NCBI GenBank assembly: GCA_034666465.1
Contig: JAXDLT010000009.1
Coordinates: 1-21,694, forward strand
Reading direction: 5' to 3'
Source of the DNA: CF-96 sp028287605
Lineage (GTDB): Bacteria; Chloroflexota; Dormibacteria; Aeolococcales; Aeolococcaceae
Length of the DNA: 21,694 nucleotides
The number at the start of each line of letters is the position of its first letter. Position 1 is the stretch's first letter. The notes under the pieces are model-generated. The model ran no database searches, had not been told where the DNA came from, and saw only the letters and a list, made by a program, of their open reading frames with translations. This document shows positions 1 to 8,367 of the stretch, piece after piece. The position numbers were made by a program, and so were the translations under genes.

Positions 1-963
1 TTGTTCATCCAGCGCGACGCCAATGACCCACTGATTCGCAGCTCATCGTCGATGCCCTCCATCATGGCGCTGATGCTCGACGCCCTCGCGGTGGCGCCTG
101 GCGTCCGTGTCCTGGAGATCGGCACAGGGAGCGGCTACAACGCCGCCCTGCTCTGCGACCGACTCGGCTCCGACCGCGTCACGACCGTGGACATCGACGC
201 CGGCCTCGTCGAGAGTGCCCGGGAGCGGCTACGGCTCGCCGGCTTCACCCCGACGGTTGCGGTCGCCGACGGCTTCCACGGCCATGCGGCCAACGCGCCC
301 TACGACCGGGTGATCTCCACCTGCTGCGTCCTCGGGGTTCCGCCGGCGTGGATCGACCAGACCCGGCCTGGCGGCCTGGTCCTCGCCATGCTGCCCCACG
401 GGATGGCGCAGCTCACCGTCCACGCCGACGGCTCCGCCGAGGGCCGGTTCCACCCTGTCGCGTTCGGCTTCATGTACATGCGTGAGCACTGGCCCCCACA
501 GCCCTCCTCCTCCGCGCTGATCCAGGTGGCCTCGGGTGAGGGGTCGACCCGTGACGCCACCGACGCCGACGATCCCTTGATCGAGGAGCCGGCCGACGCC
601 GCCATCTGCATGCTGGTCAGGCTGGTGTCGTGGATCGATGTCGCAAGCATCTACGTGAGCTCCACACAGCGCCTGTACCTGGACCGCTCCGACTACTCGT
701 GGGCACTGCTCGACCACGGGGAAGGCCAGATCACCCAGGGAGGGCCCCGCCGGCTGTGGGACGCGGCGGTCGAGCTATACCAGGAGTGGTGCTCCCTGGG
801 CAGACCGGACCGCGAGCGCTTCGGCCTCACCGTGACCGCCGATCGCCATCAGTACGTCTGGCTCGACGACGCCAGCAGCGGGCGGCGGTGGGACCTCGCG
901 GGTGGGGTCGACGGCATCTGGTGGACGCCGCCACCGCTGGCGGTCGCCACCCACGACAGCTGA
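1..963 (+). CDS. SAM-dependent methyltransferase, PCMT-like (5' end cut by window)
   Basis: Class I methyltransferase related to protein-L-isoaspartate O-methyltransferases. The SAM-binding loop EIGTGSGYNAAL is at about residues 39-50, after the PCMT-like RSSSSMPSIM stretch (13-22). An acidic strand end (TVDID) follows and would bind the ribose. About 200 further residues lie after the Rossmann core, so it is longer than the plain repair enzyme. The first codon in the window is TTG, but the residues before RSSSS look internal: family members carry more N-terminal sequence, so the true start is probably upstream. The extended C-terminus resembles the methyltransferases found with actinobacterial RiPP clusters (ATP-grasp/graspetide or lanthipeptide types), but no precursor or ligase is visible here, so that role is only a possibility. 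It converges with the minus-strand block across 37 bp. Confidence 0.8.
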   Translation: MFIQRDANDPLIRSSSSMPSIMALMLDALAVAPGVRVLEIGTGSGYNAALLCDRLGSDRVTTVDIDAGLVESARERLRLAGFTPTVAVADGFHGHAANAPYDRVISTCCVLGVPPAWIDQTRPGGLVLAMLPHGMAQLTVHADGSAEGRFHPVAFGFMYMREHWPPQPSSSALIQVASGEGSTRDATDADDPLIEEPADAAICMLVRLVSWIDVASIYVSSTQRLYLDRSDYSWALLDHGEGQITQGGPRRLWDAAVELYQEWCSLGRPDRERFGLTVTADRHQYVWLDDASSGRRWDLAGGVDGIWWTPPPLAVATHDS

Positions 964-1000
964 TGGGCGAGAACCCCGCACCAGGCAACGTCGCGGACTC

Positions 1001-1438
1001 TCAGGCGGAGGGACGCAGCCTCACCACCGGGATCACCCGGGTGGTCTTGCGCTGGTAGGCGTCGTAGCTGGGATAGATCTGGGTCATCAGCCGCCACAGC
1101 CGCTCGCGCTCCTCGCCCTCGACCTGCTCGGCGGTGACCTGACGGCGTTCGGCGCCCACCTCGACCTCGGCTTGGGGGTTGCTGCGCAGGTTGAGCCACC
1201 ACAGGGGCGGCTTGGGCATGCCGCCCTTGGAGGCGATGATGATGTAGTCGTCGCCGTCGCGGCCGTACATGAGCGGCGCGGTGCGCGGCTGACCCGACTT
1301 GCGTCCGGTGACGGTGAGCAGCAGGCAGGGCGCACCCCGGAAGCGTCCACCGATGCGGCCGCCGGTGCGGCGGTACAGGGCGGTGTGCGCGGCGCCCATC
1401 GCCTTGGCGACGGTGGTGAAGATGCGGTCCTGGTTCAT
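1001..1438 (-). CDS. Deazaflavin (F420)-dependent nitroreductase/oxidoreductase, Ddn family
   Basis: A 145-residue protein of the usual length for the Ddn/FPOR split beta-barrel family, which uses reduced F420 to reduce quinones or nitro compounds. Family signatures visible are LLLTVTGRKSGQPRTAPLMY (about 39-58), the strand YIIIASKGGMPKPPLWWLNL, and a C-terminal YQRKTTRVIPVVRL. The ATG at 1436-1438 overlaps the dnaJ stop as ATGA, so translation is probably coupled to dnaJ and the gene is the last member of the hrcA-grpE-dnaJ operon. Cofactor use is inferred from the family; the physiological substrate is unknown. The heat-shock context suggests a role in redox or quinone stress, which is inference. 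It ends 37 bp from the convergent methyltransferase stop, and no clear terminator hairpin was seen between them. Confidence 0.85.
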   Translation of the reverse strand: MNQDRIFTTVAKAMGAAHTALYRRTGGRIGGRFRGAPCLLLTVTGRKSGQPRTAPLMYGRDGDDYIIIASKGGMPKPPLWWLNLRSNPQAEVEVGAERRQVTAEQVEGEERERLWRLMTQIYPSYDAYQRKTTRVIPVVRLRPSA

Positions 1439-2544
1439 CCGCGCAGCGCCTCCTTGAGATGGTCGAAGAAGCCCTTCCTCACCTCCGCGGGCCGGCCGCT
1501 GCGTCCGTCCAGCTGCTCGAAGAGCTTGCGCTCCTTGGCGCTGAGGTGGGTGGGGATGACCACCCGCACCACGCAGAGCTGGTCGCCGCGGCGTCCCGAG
1601 CGGACGTGGGGCACGCCCATCCCGCTGATCCGGATCACCCGCCCGTCCTGGGTTCCCGCGGGGAGCTCCAGGGTGTGCTCGCCGTCGATGGTGGGGACGG
1701 TGATGCGGTCGCCGAGCACCGCCTGGGCGACGGTGACCGGGAGCTCGTAGACCAGCTCCTGGCCGCGGCGGACGAAGTGGGGATGGTTCTCGATGCGGAA
1801 GGCGAGGTAGAGGTCGCCGGTGGGGCCACCTCGCGGGCCGGCCTCGCCCTCGCCGGCGACGCGCACCTGGACGTCCTCGTCGACGCCGGCGGGGATCTGC
1901 ACCTCGATGGTCTTGCGGATCTCGACCCGGCCCTGGCCGCGGCAGCCGCGGCAGGGCCTCTCGACGATCCGGCCCTCGCCCTGGCAGCGGGGGCAGGCGC
2001 TGACGTTCACCACCTGGCCGAAGATCGACTGCACCGCGCGCCGCACCTGGCCGGCGCCGTTGCACTGCGGGCACGGCACCGCCGAGGTGCCGGGCTCGGC
2101 GCCCGACCCCGAGCACTCCGGGCAGGTGTCGGCGCGGGGCACCTCGACGGTGCGGTGGGCCCCGAACACCGCCTCGCGCAGGGTGATCTCCAGGTTCATG
2201 CGCAGGTCGGAGCCGCGCTGGGGGCCGCCGCGCGTCCCCCGGGTGCGCCGGCCGGCGCCGAAGAACATGTCGAAGAGGTCGAAGGCCGAGTCGAAGCTGA
2301 AGCCGCCCATGTCGGGCATGCCGTCGCCGGCGTGGCCGAAGGCGTCGTAGCGCTGCCGCTTCTGGGGGTCGCTGAGGCAGGAGTAGGCCTCCCCCACCTC
2401 CTTGAAGCGCTCCTCGGCCTGCTTGTCCCCCTGGTTGCGGTCGGGGTGGTACTGCATGGCGAGGCGGCGGTACGCCTTCTTGAGGTCGTCCGCGGTGCAC
2501 TCCCGGGCGACCCCGAGCACCTCGTAGTAGTCGCGCTTGGCCAT
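1435..2544 (-). CDS. dnaJ: Chaperone protein DnaJ (type I Hsp40)
   Basis: Co-chaperone that stimulates DnaK ATPase and delivers unfolded clients in the cytosol. At 369 residues it is the normal length. The J domain covers residues 4-70 with HPD at 33-35. A short Gly/Phe-rich region follows (about 70-112). The zinc-binding domain has all four CxxCxGxG repeats: Cys141/144, 158/161, 184/187 and 198/201. The C-terminal substrate-binding region follows. ATG at 2542-2544 begins the family-typical MAKRDYYEVLGV. It lies 3 nt after the grpE stop, and its own stop overlaps the Ddn-like gene as ATGA. No dnaK adjoins it, unlike the common grpE-dnaK-dnaJ order, so this may be the DnaJ2-type paralogue seen next to hrcA in actinobacteria. 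That equivalence is inferred. Confidence 0.97.
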   Translation of the reverse strand: MAKRDYYEVLGVARECTADDLKKAYRRLAMQYHPDRNQGDKQAEERFKEVGEAYSCLSDPQKRQRYDAFGHAGDGMPDMGGFSFDSAFDLFDMFFGAGRRTRGTRGGPQRGSDLRMNLEITLREAVFGAHRTVEVPRADTCPECSGSGAEPGTSAVPCPQCNGAGQVRRAVQSIFGQVVNVSACPRCQGEGRIVERPCRGCRGQGRVEIRKTIEVQIPAGVDEDVQVRVAGEGEAGPRGGPTGDLYLAFRIENHPHFVRRGQELVYELPVTVAQAVLGDRITVPTIDGEHTLELPAGTQDGRVIRISGMGVPHVRSGRRGDQLCVVRVVIPTHLSAKERKLFEQLDGRSGRPAEVRKGFFDHLKEALRG

Positions 2545-2547
2545 GGC

Positions 2548-3105
2548 CTACCGCGGGGACTGGGACGCGGCGGGATGGGCCACGCGGACCATGCTCGGCC
2601 GGATCACGCGGTCGTGGAGGCGGTAGCCGCGCTGCAGCTCGTCGACCACGGTGTCGTGCTCGACCTCCGCCGACTCCACGCCGGCGACGGCCTCGTGGAC
2701 CGAGGGGTCGAAGCGCGTGCCCATCGCATCGATCGGGGTGACACCGAGGGAGGTGAGCGCCTCCTCGAACTGCCGCACGGTCATGCGCACGCCCTCCAGG
2801 AAGGCCTTGTCGATGCCCTCGGGGGCGTGGTCGATGGCGCGACGCAGGGTGTCGAGCGCGGGGAGCAGGGCGCGGGCGGCGTCCTCGCTGCCGTAGCGGA
2901 CCCGGTCGCTGAGCTCCTGCGCCTTGCGGCGCCGGAAGTTCTCGAAGTCGGCGGCGAGCCGGACGTACTGGCTCTGCCGCTCGGCGAGCATGGCCCGGAT
3001 CAGCTCGGGGTCGGCCTGCAGATCGGCGGCGGCGCCGTCGGCCTCCTCGGGCTGGGGCTGCTCCGTGCTGGGCGCGGGGTCGTCCGCTCCGTGGGTGATG
3101 TCCAT
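2548..3105 (-). CDS. grpE: Nucleotide exchange factor GrpE
   Basis: Exchanges ADP for ATP on DnaK. An acidic, proline-rich disordered N-terminus (about residues 1-45) is followed by the long dimerising helix containing YVRLAADFENFRRRKAQE, then the four-helix and beta-wing region ending in the family-typical GYRLHDRVIRPSMVRVA. The ATG at 3103-3105 is preferred because AGGA (3112-3115, minus strand) precedes it by 6 nt. An in-frame TTG at 3118-3120 would add five residues and would overlap that ribosome-binding site. It is 26 nt downstream of hrcA and 3 nt upstream of dnaJ, within one operon. The partner dnaK must lie elsewhere in the genome. Confidence 0.95.
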   Translation of the reverse strand: MDITHGADDPAPSTEQPQPEEADGAAADLQADPELIRAMLAERQSQYVRLAADFENFRRRKAQELSDRVRYGSEDAARALLPALDTLRRAIDHAPEGIDKAFLEGVRMTVRQFEEALTSLGVTPIDAMGTRFDPSVHEAVAGVESAEVEHDTVVDELQRGYRLHDRVIRPSMVRVAHPAASQSPR

Positions 3106-3131
3106 GTCGGTTCCTGTCAAGTGGGCGTCGG

Positions 3132-4190
3132 TCAGCCGAGCAACCGCTCGAGGGCCTGGCCCACCCGCTGCGAGACATATCTGACCCGCGGTGAGACCTG
3201 CGAGTAGCGCATGCGGGTGGGACCCAGCACCCCGATGGTGCCACGAGCAGCGTCCCCCGCACGGTATGTGGTCAAAACCAGGCTGCAGCCCCGGAGCTGC
3301 TCCACCTCGGCCTCGGCGCCGATGACCACGTGCACCCCCTGGACCGCCTTGCCGAGGTCGAGCGAGGAGAGCAGCTGCCCGAGGGCCCGCTCCTCCTCGA
3401 CGATGTCGAGCACCTGCCGCAGCCGCATCACGTCGCCGAACTCGGGCTGGCGGAGCAGGTTGCGCACCCCGTCGTGGATGACCACGGTGTCCTCGCCGGC
3501 ACCGTCGGACCGCATCACCAGGAGCACGTGGGCGACGATCTCGGCGCGGAGCGTGGCGCTGACGGCGTCGTCCCCCGGCATGGGCGGCAGCGCCTCGATG
3601 GCGCCGGGATCGAGGCCGCGCAGGGTGCGGTTGAGCTCCGCGGAGATCCGGCTCAGGGTCTCCTGGTCGGTCTGGACGCTGAGCGGGAACACGTGCTGCT
3701 GGAGCAGGTTGCCGTCGAGGAGAACGATCAGCAGGGCGTGCTCCGAGTCGAGGGAGACCACGTCGAGGTGCTTGAGCCGTGCTCCCAGGGCACGCGGCCC
3801 GGTGACGATGCTCACCGCGTCGGTGACCAGGGCGAGCACCATCGCCGCCGCCTCCAGGAGCTCCTCGACGGCGGCCGGCCGGATGGGGAAGACGGGGTCG
3901 ACCTGGCGGCGCACCGCGGCGCTGACCTGCTCCTCCTCCATGAGGAAGTCGACGTAGTAGCGGTAGCCGCGGTCGGAGGGGATGCGCCCCGCCGAGGCGT
4001 GGGGCTGGAGCAGGTAGCCGATCTCCACCAGCGTGGAGAGCTCGTTGCGGATGGTCGCCGACGACCAGGAGCCGAGGTGCTTGATGGCCAGCGCGACCGA
4101 CCCCACCGGCACCCCGGTCTCGGTGTAGTCGGAGACCACCGCCTTGAGGATCTGCTGCTTACGAGCATCGAGGGTCAGCTCGAAGTCCAC
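3132..4190 (-). CDS. hrcA: Heat-inducible transcription repressor HrcA
   Basis: Repressor that binds CIRCE operators and controls class I heat-shock genes. At 352 residues it is the usual size. The N-terminal winged helix starts with RKQQILKAVVSDYTETGVPV, followed by SSATIRNELSTLVEIGYLLQ and PHASAGRIPSDRGYRYYVD, which are highly characteristic. The C-terminal GAF-like dimerisation domain ends with VLGPTRMRYSQV. The start is GTG at 4188-4190, with GAGGG about 9 nt upstream on the minus strand. A CIRCE element lies 80 nt upstream, so HrcA very probably represses its own operon (hrcA-grpE-dnaJ-ddn). GroESL usually assists HrcA folding in known systems; it is not in this window. Confidence 0.97.
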   Translation of the reverse strand: MDFELTLDARKQQILKAVVSDYTETGVPVGSVALAIKHLGSWSSATIRNELSTLVEIGYLLQPHASAGRIPSDRGYRYYVDFLMEEEQVSAAVRRQVDPVFPIRPAAVEELLEAAAMVLALVTDAVSIVTGPRALGARLKHLDVVSLDSEHALLIVLLDGNLLQQHVFPLSVQTDQETLSRISAELNRTLRGLDPGAIEALPPMPGDDAVSATLRAEIVAHVLLVMRSDGAGEDTVVIHDGVRNLLRQPEFGDVMRLRQVLDIVEEERALGQLLSSLDLGKAVQGVHVVIGAEAEVEQLRGCSLVLTTYRAGDAARGTIGVLGPTRMRYSQVSPRVRYVSQRVGQALERLLG

Positions 4191-4269
4191 GGTCGTCGTC
4201 CCTCAGCCGGGAGCCGCCCCCCGCCGCCACTGCCAGGGGCGGTGGGCGACACGGCACCCGCACCCCCGA

Positions 4270-4296
4270 TTAGCACTCACCAGCACCGAGTGCCAA
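4270..4296 (-). promoter_or_regulatory. CIRCE operator (HrcA-binding inverted repeat)
   Basis: On the + strand the left arm is TTAGCACTC (4270-4278), then a 9-nt spacer, then GAGTGCCAA (4288-4296). The consensus is TTAGCACTC-N9-GAGTGCTAA, so only one of 18 arm bases differs. It sits 80 nt upstream of the hrcA GTG and overlaps the predicted transcription start, as expected for autorepression of the heat-shock operon. Confidence 0.96.
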
Positions 4297-4326
4297 TCCT
4301 ATCACGCCGGCCCGGCCGCGCCCGAA
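4296..4326 (-). promoter_or_regulatory. Possible hrcA operon promoter
   Basis: On the minus strand TAGGAT (4301 to 4296) resembles a -10 box and ends exactly where CIRCE begins, so transcription would start inside the operator and leave a leader of about 100 nt. The best -35 candidate, TTCGGG (4326 to 4321), has a long 19-nt spacer and is weak. The stop codon of the small upstream ORF overlaps the -10 region. Confidence 0.4.
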
Positions 4327-4580
4327 TCTCCTCCTCCGTGCGCCGAGGGGACGGCGGCGCCGAGCAGGTCGAGCACCTCCTGGGCCTTCCAGCGCTCCAT
4401 GGCCATGGCCGTGCTCAGGGAGACGCCGGCGCGCACCAGGGCGGACACGATCGCGGCGGGCGGAGGGCGGTGAACCGGGGAGGCATCCATGCTGGTCGTA
4501 TCGTGCGGGAGATCCCGGTCGCCCGGCGCCGCCGCGAGAAAGTCGTGACCGATCCGCATCGCGCCGTCCGAGCACGCCAT
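4302..4580 (-). CDS. Small hypothetical protein between hemW and CIRCE
   Basis: A 92-codon frame starting with ATG at 4578-4580, 12 nt after the hemW stop, and ending with TGA next to the predicted hrcA -10 box. I recognise no family. The first 30 or so residues have low similarity to a folded domain; the middle (VSALVRAGVSLSTAMAMERW followed by KAQEVLDLLGA) looks like one or two amphipathic helices, and the tail is Gly/Ala-rich. An internal ATG at 4488-4490 would give a 62-residue form starting at that helical part. Neither start has a convincing ribosome-binding site, so coupling to hemW would be needed. It could instead be a non-coding 5' region of the heat-shock operon; codon bias in so GC-rich a genome cannot settle this. 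Confidence 0.4.
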   Translation of the reverse strand: MACSDGAMRIGHDFLAAAPGDRDLPHDTTSMDASPVHRPPPAAIVSALVRAGVSLSTAMAMERWKAQEVLDLLGAAVPSAHGGGDSGAAGPA

Positions 4581-4592
4581 CGGACCGTGCGG

Positions 4593-5759
4593 TCAGCCGG
4601 CCTCGACCAGCCGCTCCACCACCGCGTTGAGCACCTCCTGGCCGCGACGGGTGGCGCGGGCGGTGCCGCCGTCCCACTCCAGCAGCCCGCGGGCGGCGAG
4701 CGCGGCCGCCTCCCGGTGCGCCCCCTCCCCCGCCAGGCGCACGCCCGCCGCGAGCCGGAGCCCGACCATCACCCGCTCCGCCTCGTGGGCGGCGGCCCCC
4801 ACCAGCTCGGTGCCCTCCACGGGAAGGCGACCGGCGCCGGCCAGGGCGGTGAAGCGGTCGGGGCTGCGCACGTGCCAGTAGCGGACGGCGACCGCGTCGC
4901 CGGGGTCGTCGACCAGGCCGAGCGCCCGGGCCGCCCCCGGAGGCAGGTGGCCATGGGCCCCGCACCCGGCGGCGAGGTAGTGGCGGTTGCCCCAGTAGAC
5001 GAGGTTGTGACGGCACTCCGCCCCGGGGCGGGCGAGGTTGCTGACCTCGTACTGGCGGTAGCCGGCGGCGGCGGCGAGGTCGACGGCGATCCAGTGCTGG
5101 CGGAGCGCGGTGTCGGCGTCGACCACCCGCACCGCGCCGCGGGCCACCGAACGGTGGAGCGGTGTGCCCGCCTCGACGGTGAGCTCGTAGCAGGAGAGGT
5201 GGCCGGGGTCGAGCTCGAGCAGGCGCTCGACGGTGACTCGCCAGCGGCTGTCGTCGAGGCCCGGAACGGCGTAGATCAGGTCGCAGTTGAGCCGCTCGAA
5301 GCCCCCGGCCCGCACCTCGGCCACCGCGGCGAGGGCGCGCTCGGGACCGTGCACCCTGCCCAGGAAGGCGAGCACGTCCGGCTCCAGGCTCTGCACCCCC
5401 AGCGAGACCCGGTTGCAGCCCGCCTCGCGCCATGCGGCGGCGCGCTCGGCGCTGGTGCTGGAGGGGTTGGCCTCGATGGTGACCTCGGCGCCGGGAGCGA
5501 GGTCGAATCCGGAGCGCACCTCGTCGAGCACCGCCCGCAGCCGCGCCGGCTCGATCAGGCCGGGGGTGCCGCCGCCGATGAAGACGGTGTCGAGCACGGT
5601 GCCGGGAAGGGCGGTGGCGAGCCGGCGGATCTCGGAGCGGAGCGCCTCGACGTAGGCCGCCTCGCCCCGCCGCCCCGCCACCGAGGCGAAGTCGCAGTAC
5701 TCGCACTTGCGCTCGCAGAAGGGGATGTGGAGGTAGAGGGATCGCACGTCCGCGGTCAC
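4593..5759 (-). CDS. hemW: Radical SAM heme chaperone HemW
   Basis: HemN-like radical SAM protein that binds heme and hands it to apo-cytochromes; HemW members lack coproporphyrinogen dehydrogenase activity. The 388 residues match the family. CxxxCxxC is at Cys15, 19 and 22 (PFCERKCEYCDF), which would hold the 4Fe-4S cluster. It is followed by IGGGTPGLIE, the SAM-binding GGGTP motif. HNLVYW and a C-terminal winged HemN_C domain are also present. A longer open frame runs upstream, but it overlaps the previous gene. GTG at 5757-5759 gives the family-typical start before LYLHIPFC and forms a GTGA overlap with the upstream membrane-protein stop, so translation is probably coupled. The lepA-hemW-hrcA order is common in actinobacteria and Firmicutes. 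Confidence 0.95.
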   Translation of the reverse strand: MTADVRSLYLHIPFCERKCEYCDFASVAGRRGEAAYVEALRSEIRRLATALPGTVLDTVFIGGGTPGLIEPARLRAVLDEVRSGFDLAPGAEVTIEANPSSTSAERAAAWREAGCNRVSLGVQSLEPDVLAFLGRVHGPERALAAVAEVRAGGFERLNCDLIYAVPGLDDSRWRVTVERLLELDPGHLSCYELTVEAGTPLHRSVARGAVRVVDADTALRQHWIAVDLAAAAGYRQYEVSNLARPGAECRHNLVYWGNRHYLAAGCGAHGHLPPGAARALGLVDDPGDAVAVRYWHVRSPDRFTALAGAGRLPVEGTELVGAAAHEAERVMVGLRLAAGVRLAGEGAHREAAALAARGLLEWDGGTARATRRGQEVLNAVVERLVEAG

Positions 5760-6343
5760 CGGCGCAGCCGCCGCGGCATCCAGAACCGGCGGTAGAGGTA
5801 CGGGTGGAGGAGGCTTCCGGCCACCAGGGCGACCACGTCGGCCAGCGCGCCTCCGGCGAGGGCGCCCGCGTGCACCTGGCCGGCCTCCCCCACGCCGCGG
5901 CCGCCGCCGAGGTGGAGGGCGAGCTGCCACAGGCTGGAGAGCAGGATGAGCACGACCGCCGCCACCGAGAGGGTCTCGACGACGCGCATCGGCCGGCTCT
6001 CCCGGGCCAGCCGCATCGCGACCGGCATCGCGATCACGTACGCGGCGAGCAGCTGCGCCTGCTGCAGCAGCGACACGGGGGCGAGGGCCACGACCAGGTA
6101 GACCACGAAGCCGTAGCGGTGCCCGTCGCGGGCGAGGTCGAGCAGGGCGAGGGGCACCTGGAGGGCGGCGACCAGCCCGGCGAGGATGAGCAGCGAGCGC
6201 GCCGACCAGGGCTGCGGCTCGGAGGGATCGGCGGCGTCCGGCAGGGCGGCGGCGGCCGCGGGGCGGGGTGCGCGAGCCAGGTCGGGCGCCGCTCCGGGGG
6301 CGGAGGCCGCCCGTGCCGCTCGCTTCTTCTGGGCGCGTGGCAC
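5756..6343 (-). CDS. Small four-helix membrane protein of unknown function
   Basis: A 195-residue protein with a basic, Ala/Pro-rich, probably disordered cytoplasmic N-terminus (1-45). Four hydrophobic segments follow, near residues 50-70, 77-110, 122-145 and 157-182, and the C-terminus is strongly basic (RRFWMPRRLRR). The charge pattern suggests both ends are inside, by the positive-inside rule. I recognise no catalytic motif or family. It starts with GTG at 6341-6343, 4 nt after the lepA stop, and its stop overlaps hemW as GTGA, so it is embedded in the lepA-hemW operon and is very likely a real gene. A role near HemW (heme handling at the membrane) or LepA is speculation from position only. 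Confidence 0.8.
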   Translation of the reverse strand: MPRAQKKRAARAASAPGAAPDLARAPRPAAAAALPDAADPSEPQPWSARSLLILAGLVAALQVPLALLDLARDGHRYGFVVYLVVALAPVSLLQQAQLLAAYVIAMPVAMRLARESRPMRVVETLSVAAVVLILLSSLWQLALHLGGGRGVGEAGQVHAGALAGGALADVVALVAGSLLHPYLYRRFWMPRRLRR

Positions 6344-6347
6344 CGGC

Positions 6348-8141
<1,794 letters not shown>

Positions 8142-8172
8142 CGCCTCGTCCTGATCCTGGCTCACGGGCGCA

Positions 8173-8178
8173 AGTCTA
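8173..8178 (-). promoter_or_regulatory. Putative lepA -10 box
   Basis: TAGACT on the minus strand (8178 to 8173) fits the TANNNT -10 pattern. Seven nt later comes an in-frame GTG (8165), the spacing expected for a leaderless mRNA. No good -35 hexamer was found at 16-19 nt. It is the only AT-containing hexamer of this kind just upstream of lepA. Confidence 0.4.
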
Positions 8179-8333
8179 GCCACACGGCGCCGAATGGCCG
8201 GTCAGCGGGGGCTGCCGGCGGGGAGCCGGCCGTCCACCGAGGGCCGGCCGTGGCCGGGGCGAGCGCCCGGGCCACCGCCTCGCTCGCCGCCAGCGGGGGC
8301 CCTGGTCCCTCCCTTCCCCCGGGTGGAGGGGTA

Positions 8334-8367
8334 TCTCGCGAGAATCGTCTACCCGTATCATCGGGTC
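8334..8367 (+). promoter_or_regulatory. Putative patatin-gene promoter with two palindromes
   Basis: TATCAT (8356-8361) fits a -10 box and ends 6 nt before the ATG at 8368, which suggests a leaderless transcript. It forms the loop of a perfect inverted repeat ACCCG-N6-CGGGT (8351-8366). A second perfect 10-bp palindrome, TCTCGCGAGA (8334-8343), falls where a -35 contact or operator would sit. No Shine-Dalgarno sequence precedes the ATG. A further pair CCCTCC/GGAGGG (8307-8312, 8325-8330) lies just upstream. Function as operators is inferred. Confidence 0.45.

Noticed and set aside
964..1000. Possible bidirectional terminator between the convergent methyltransferase and Ddn-like genes
   Set aside because: No stem of useful length and no T-run could be found in the 37 bp.
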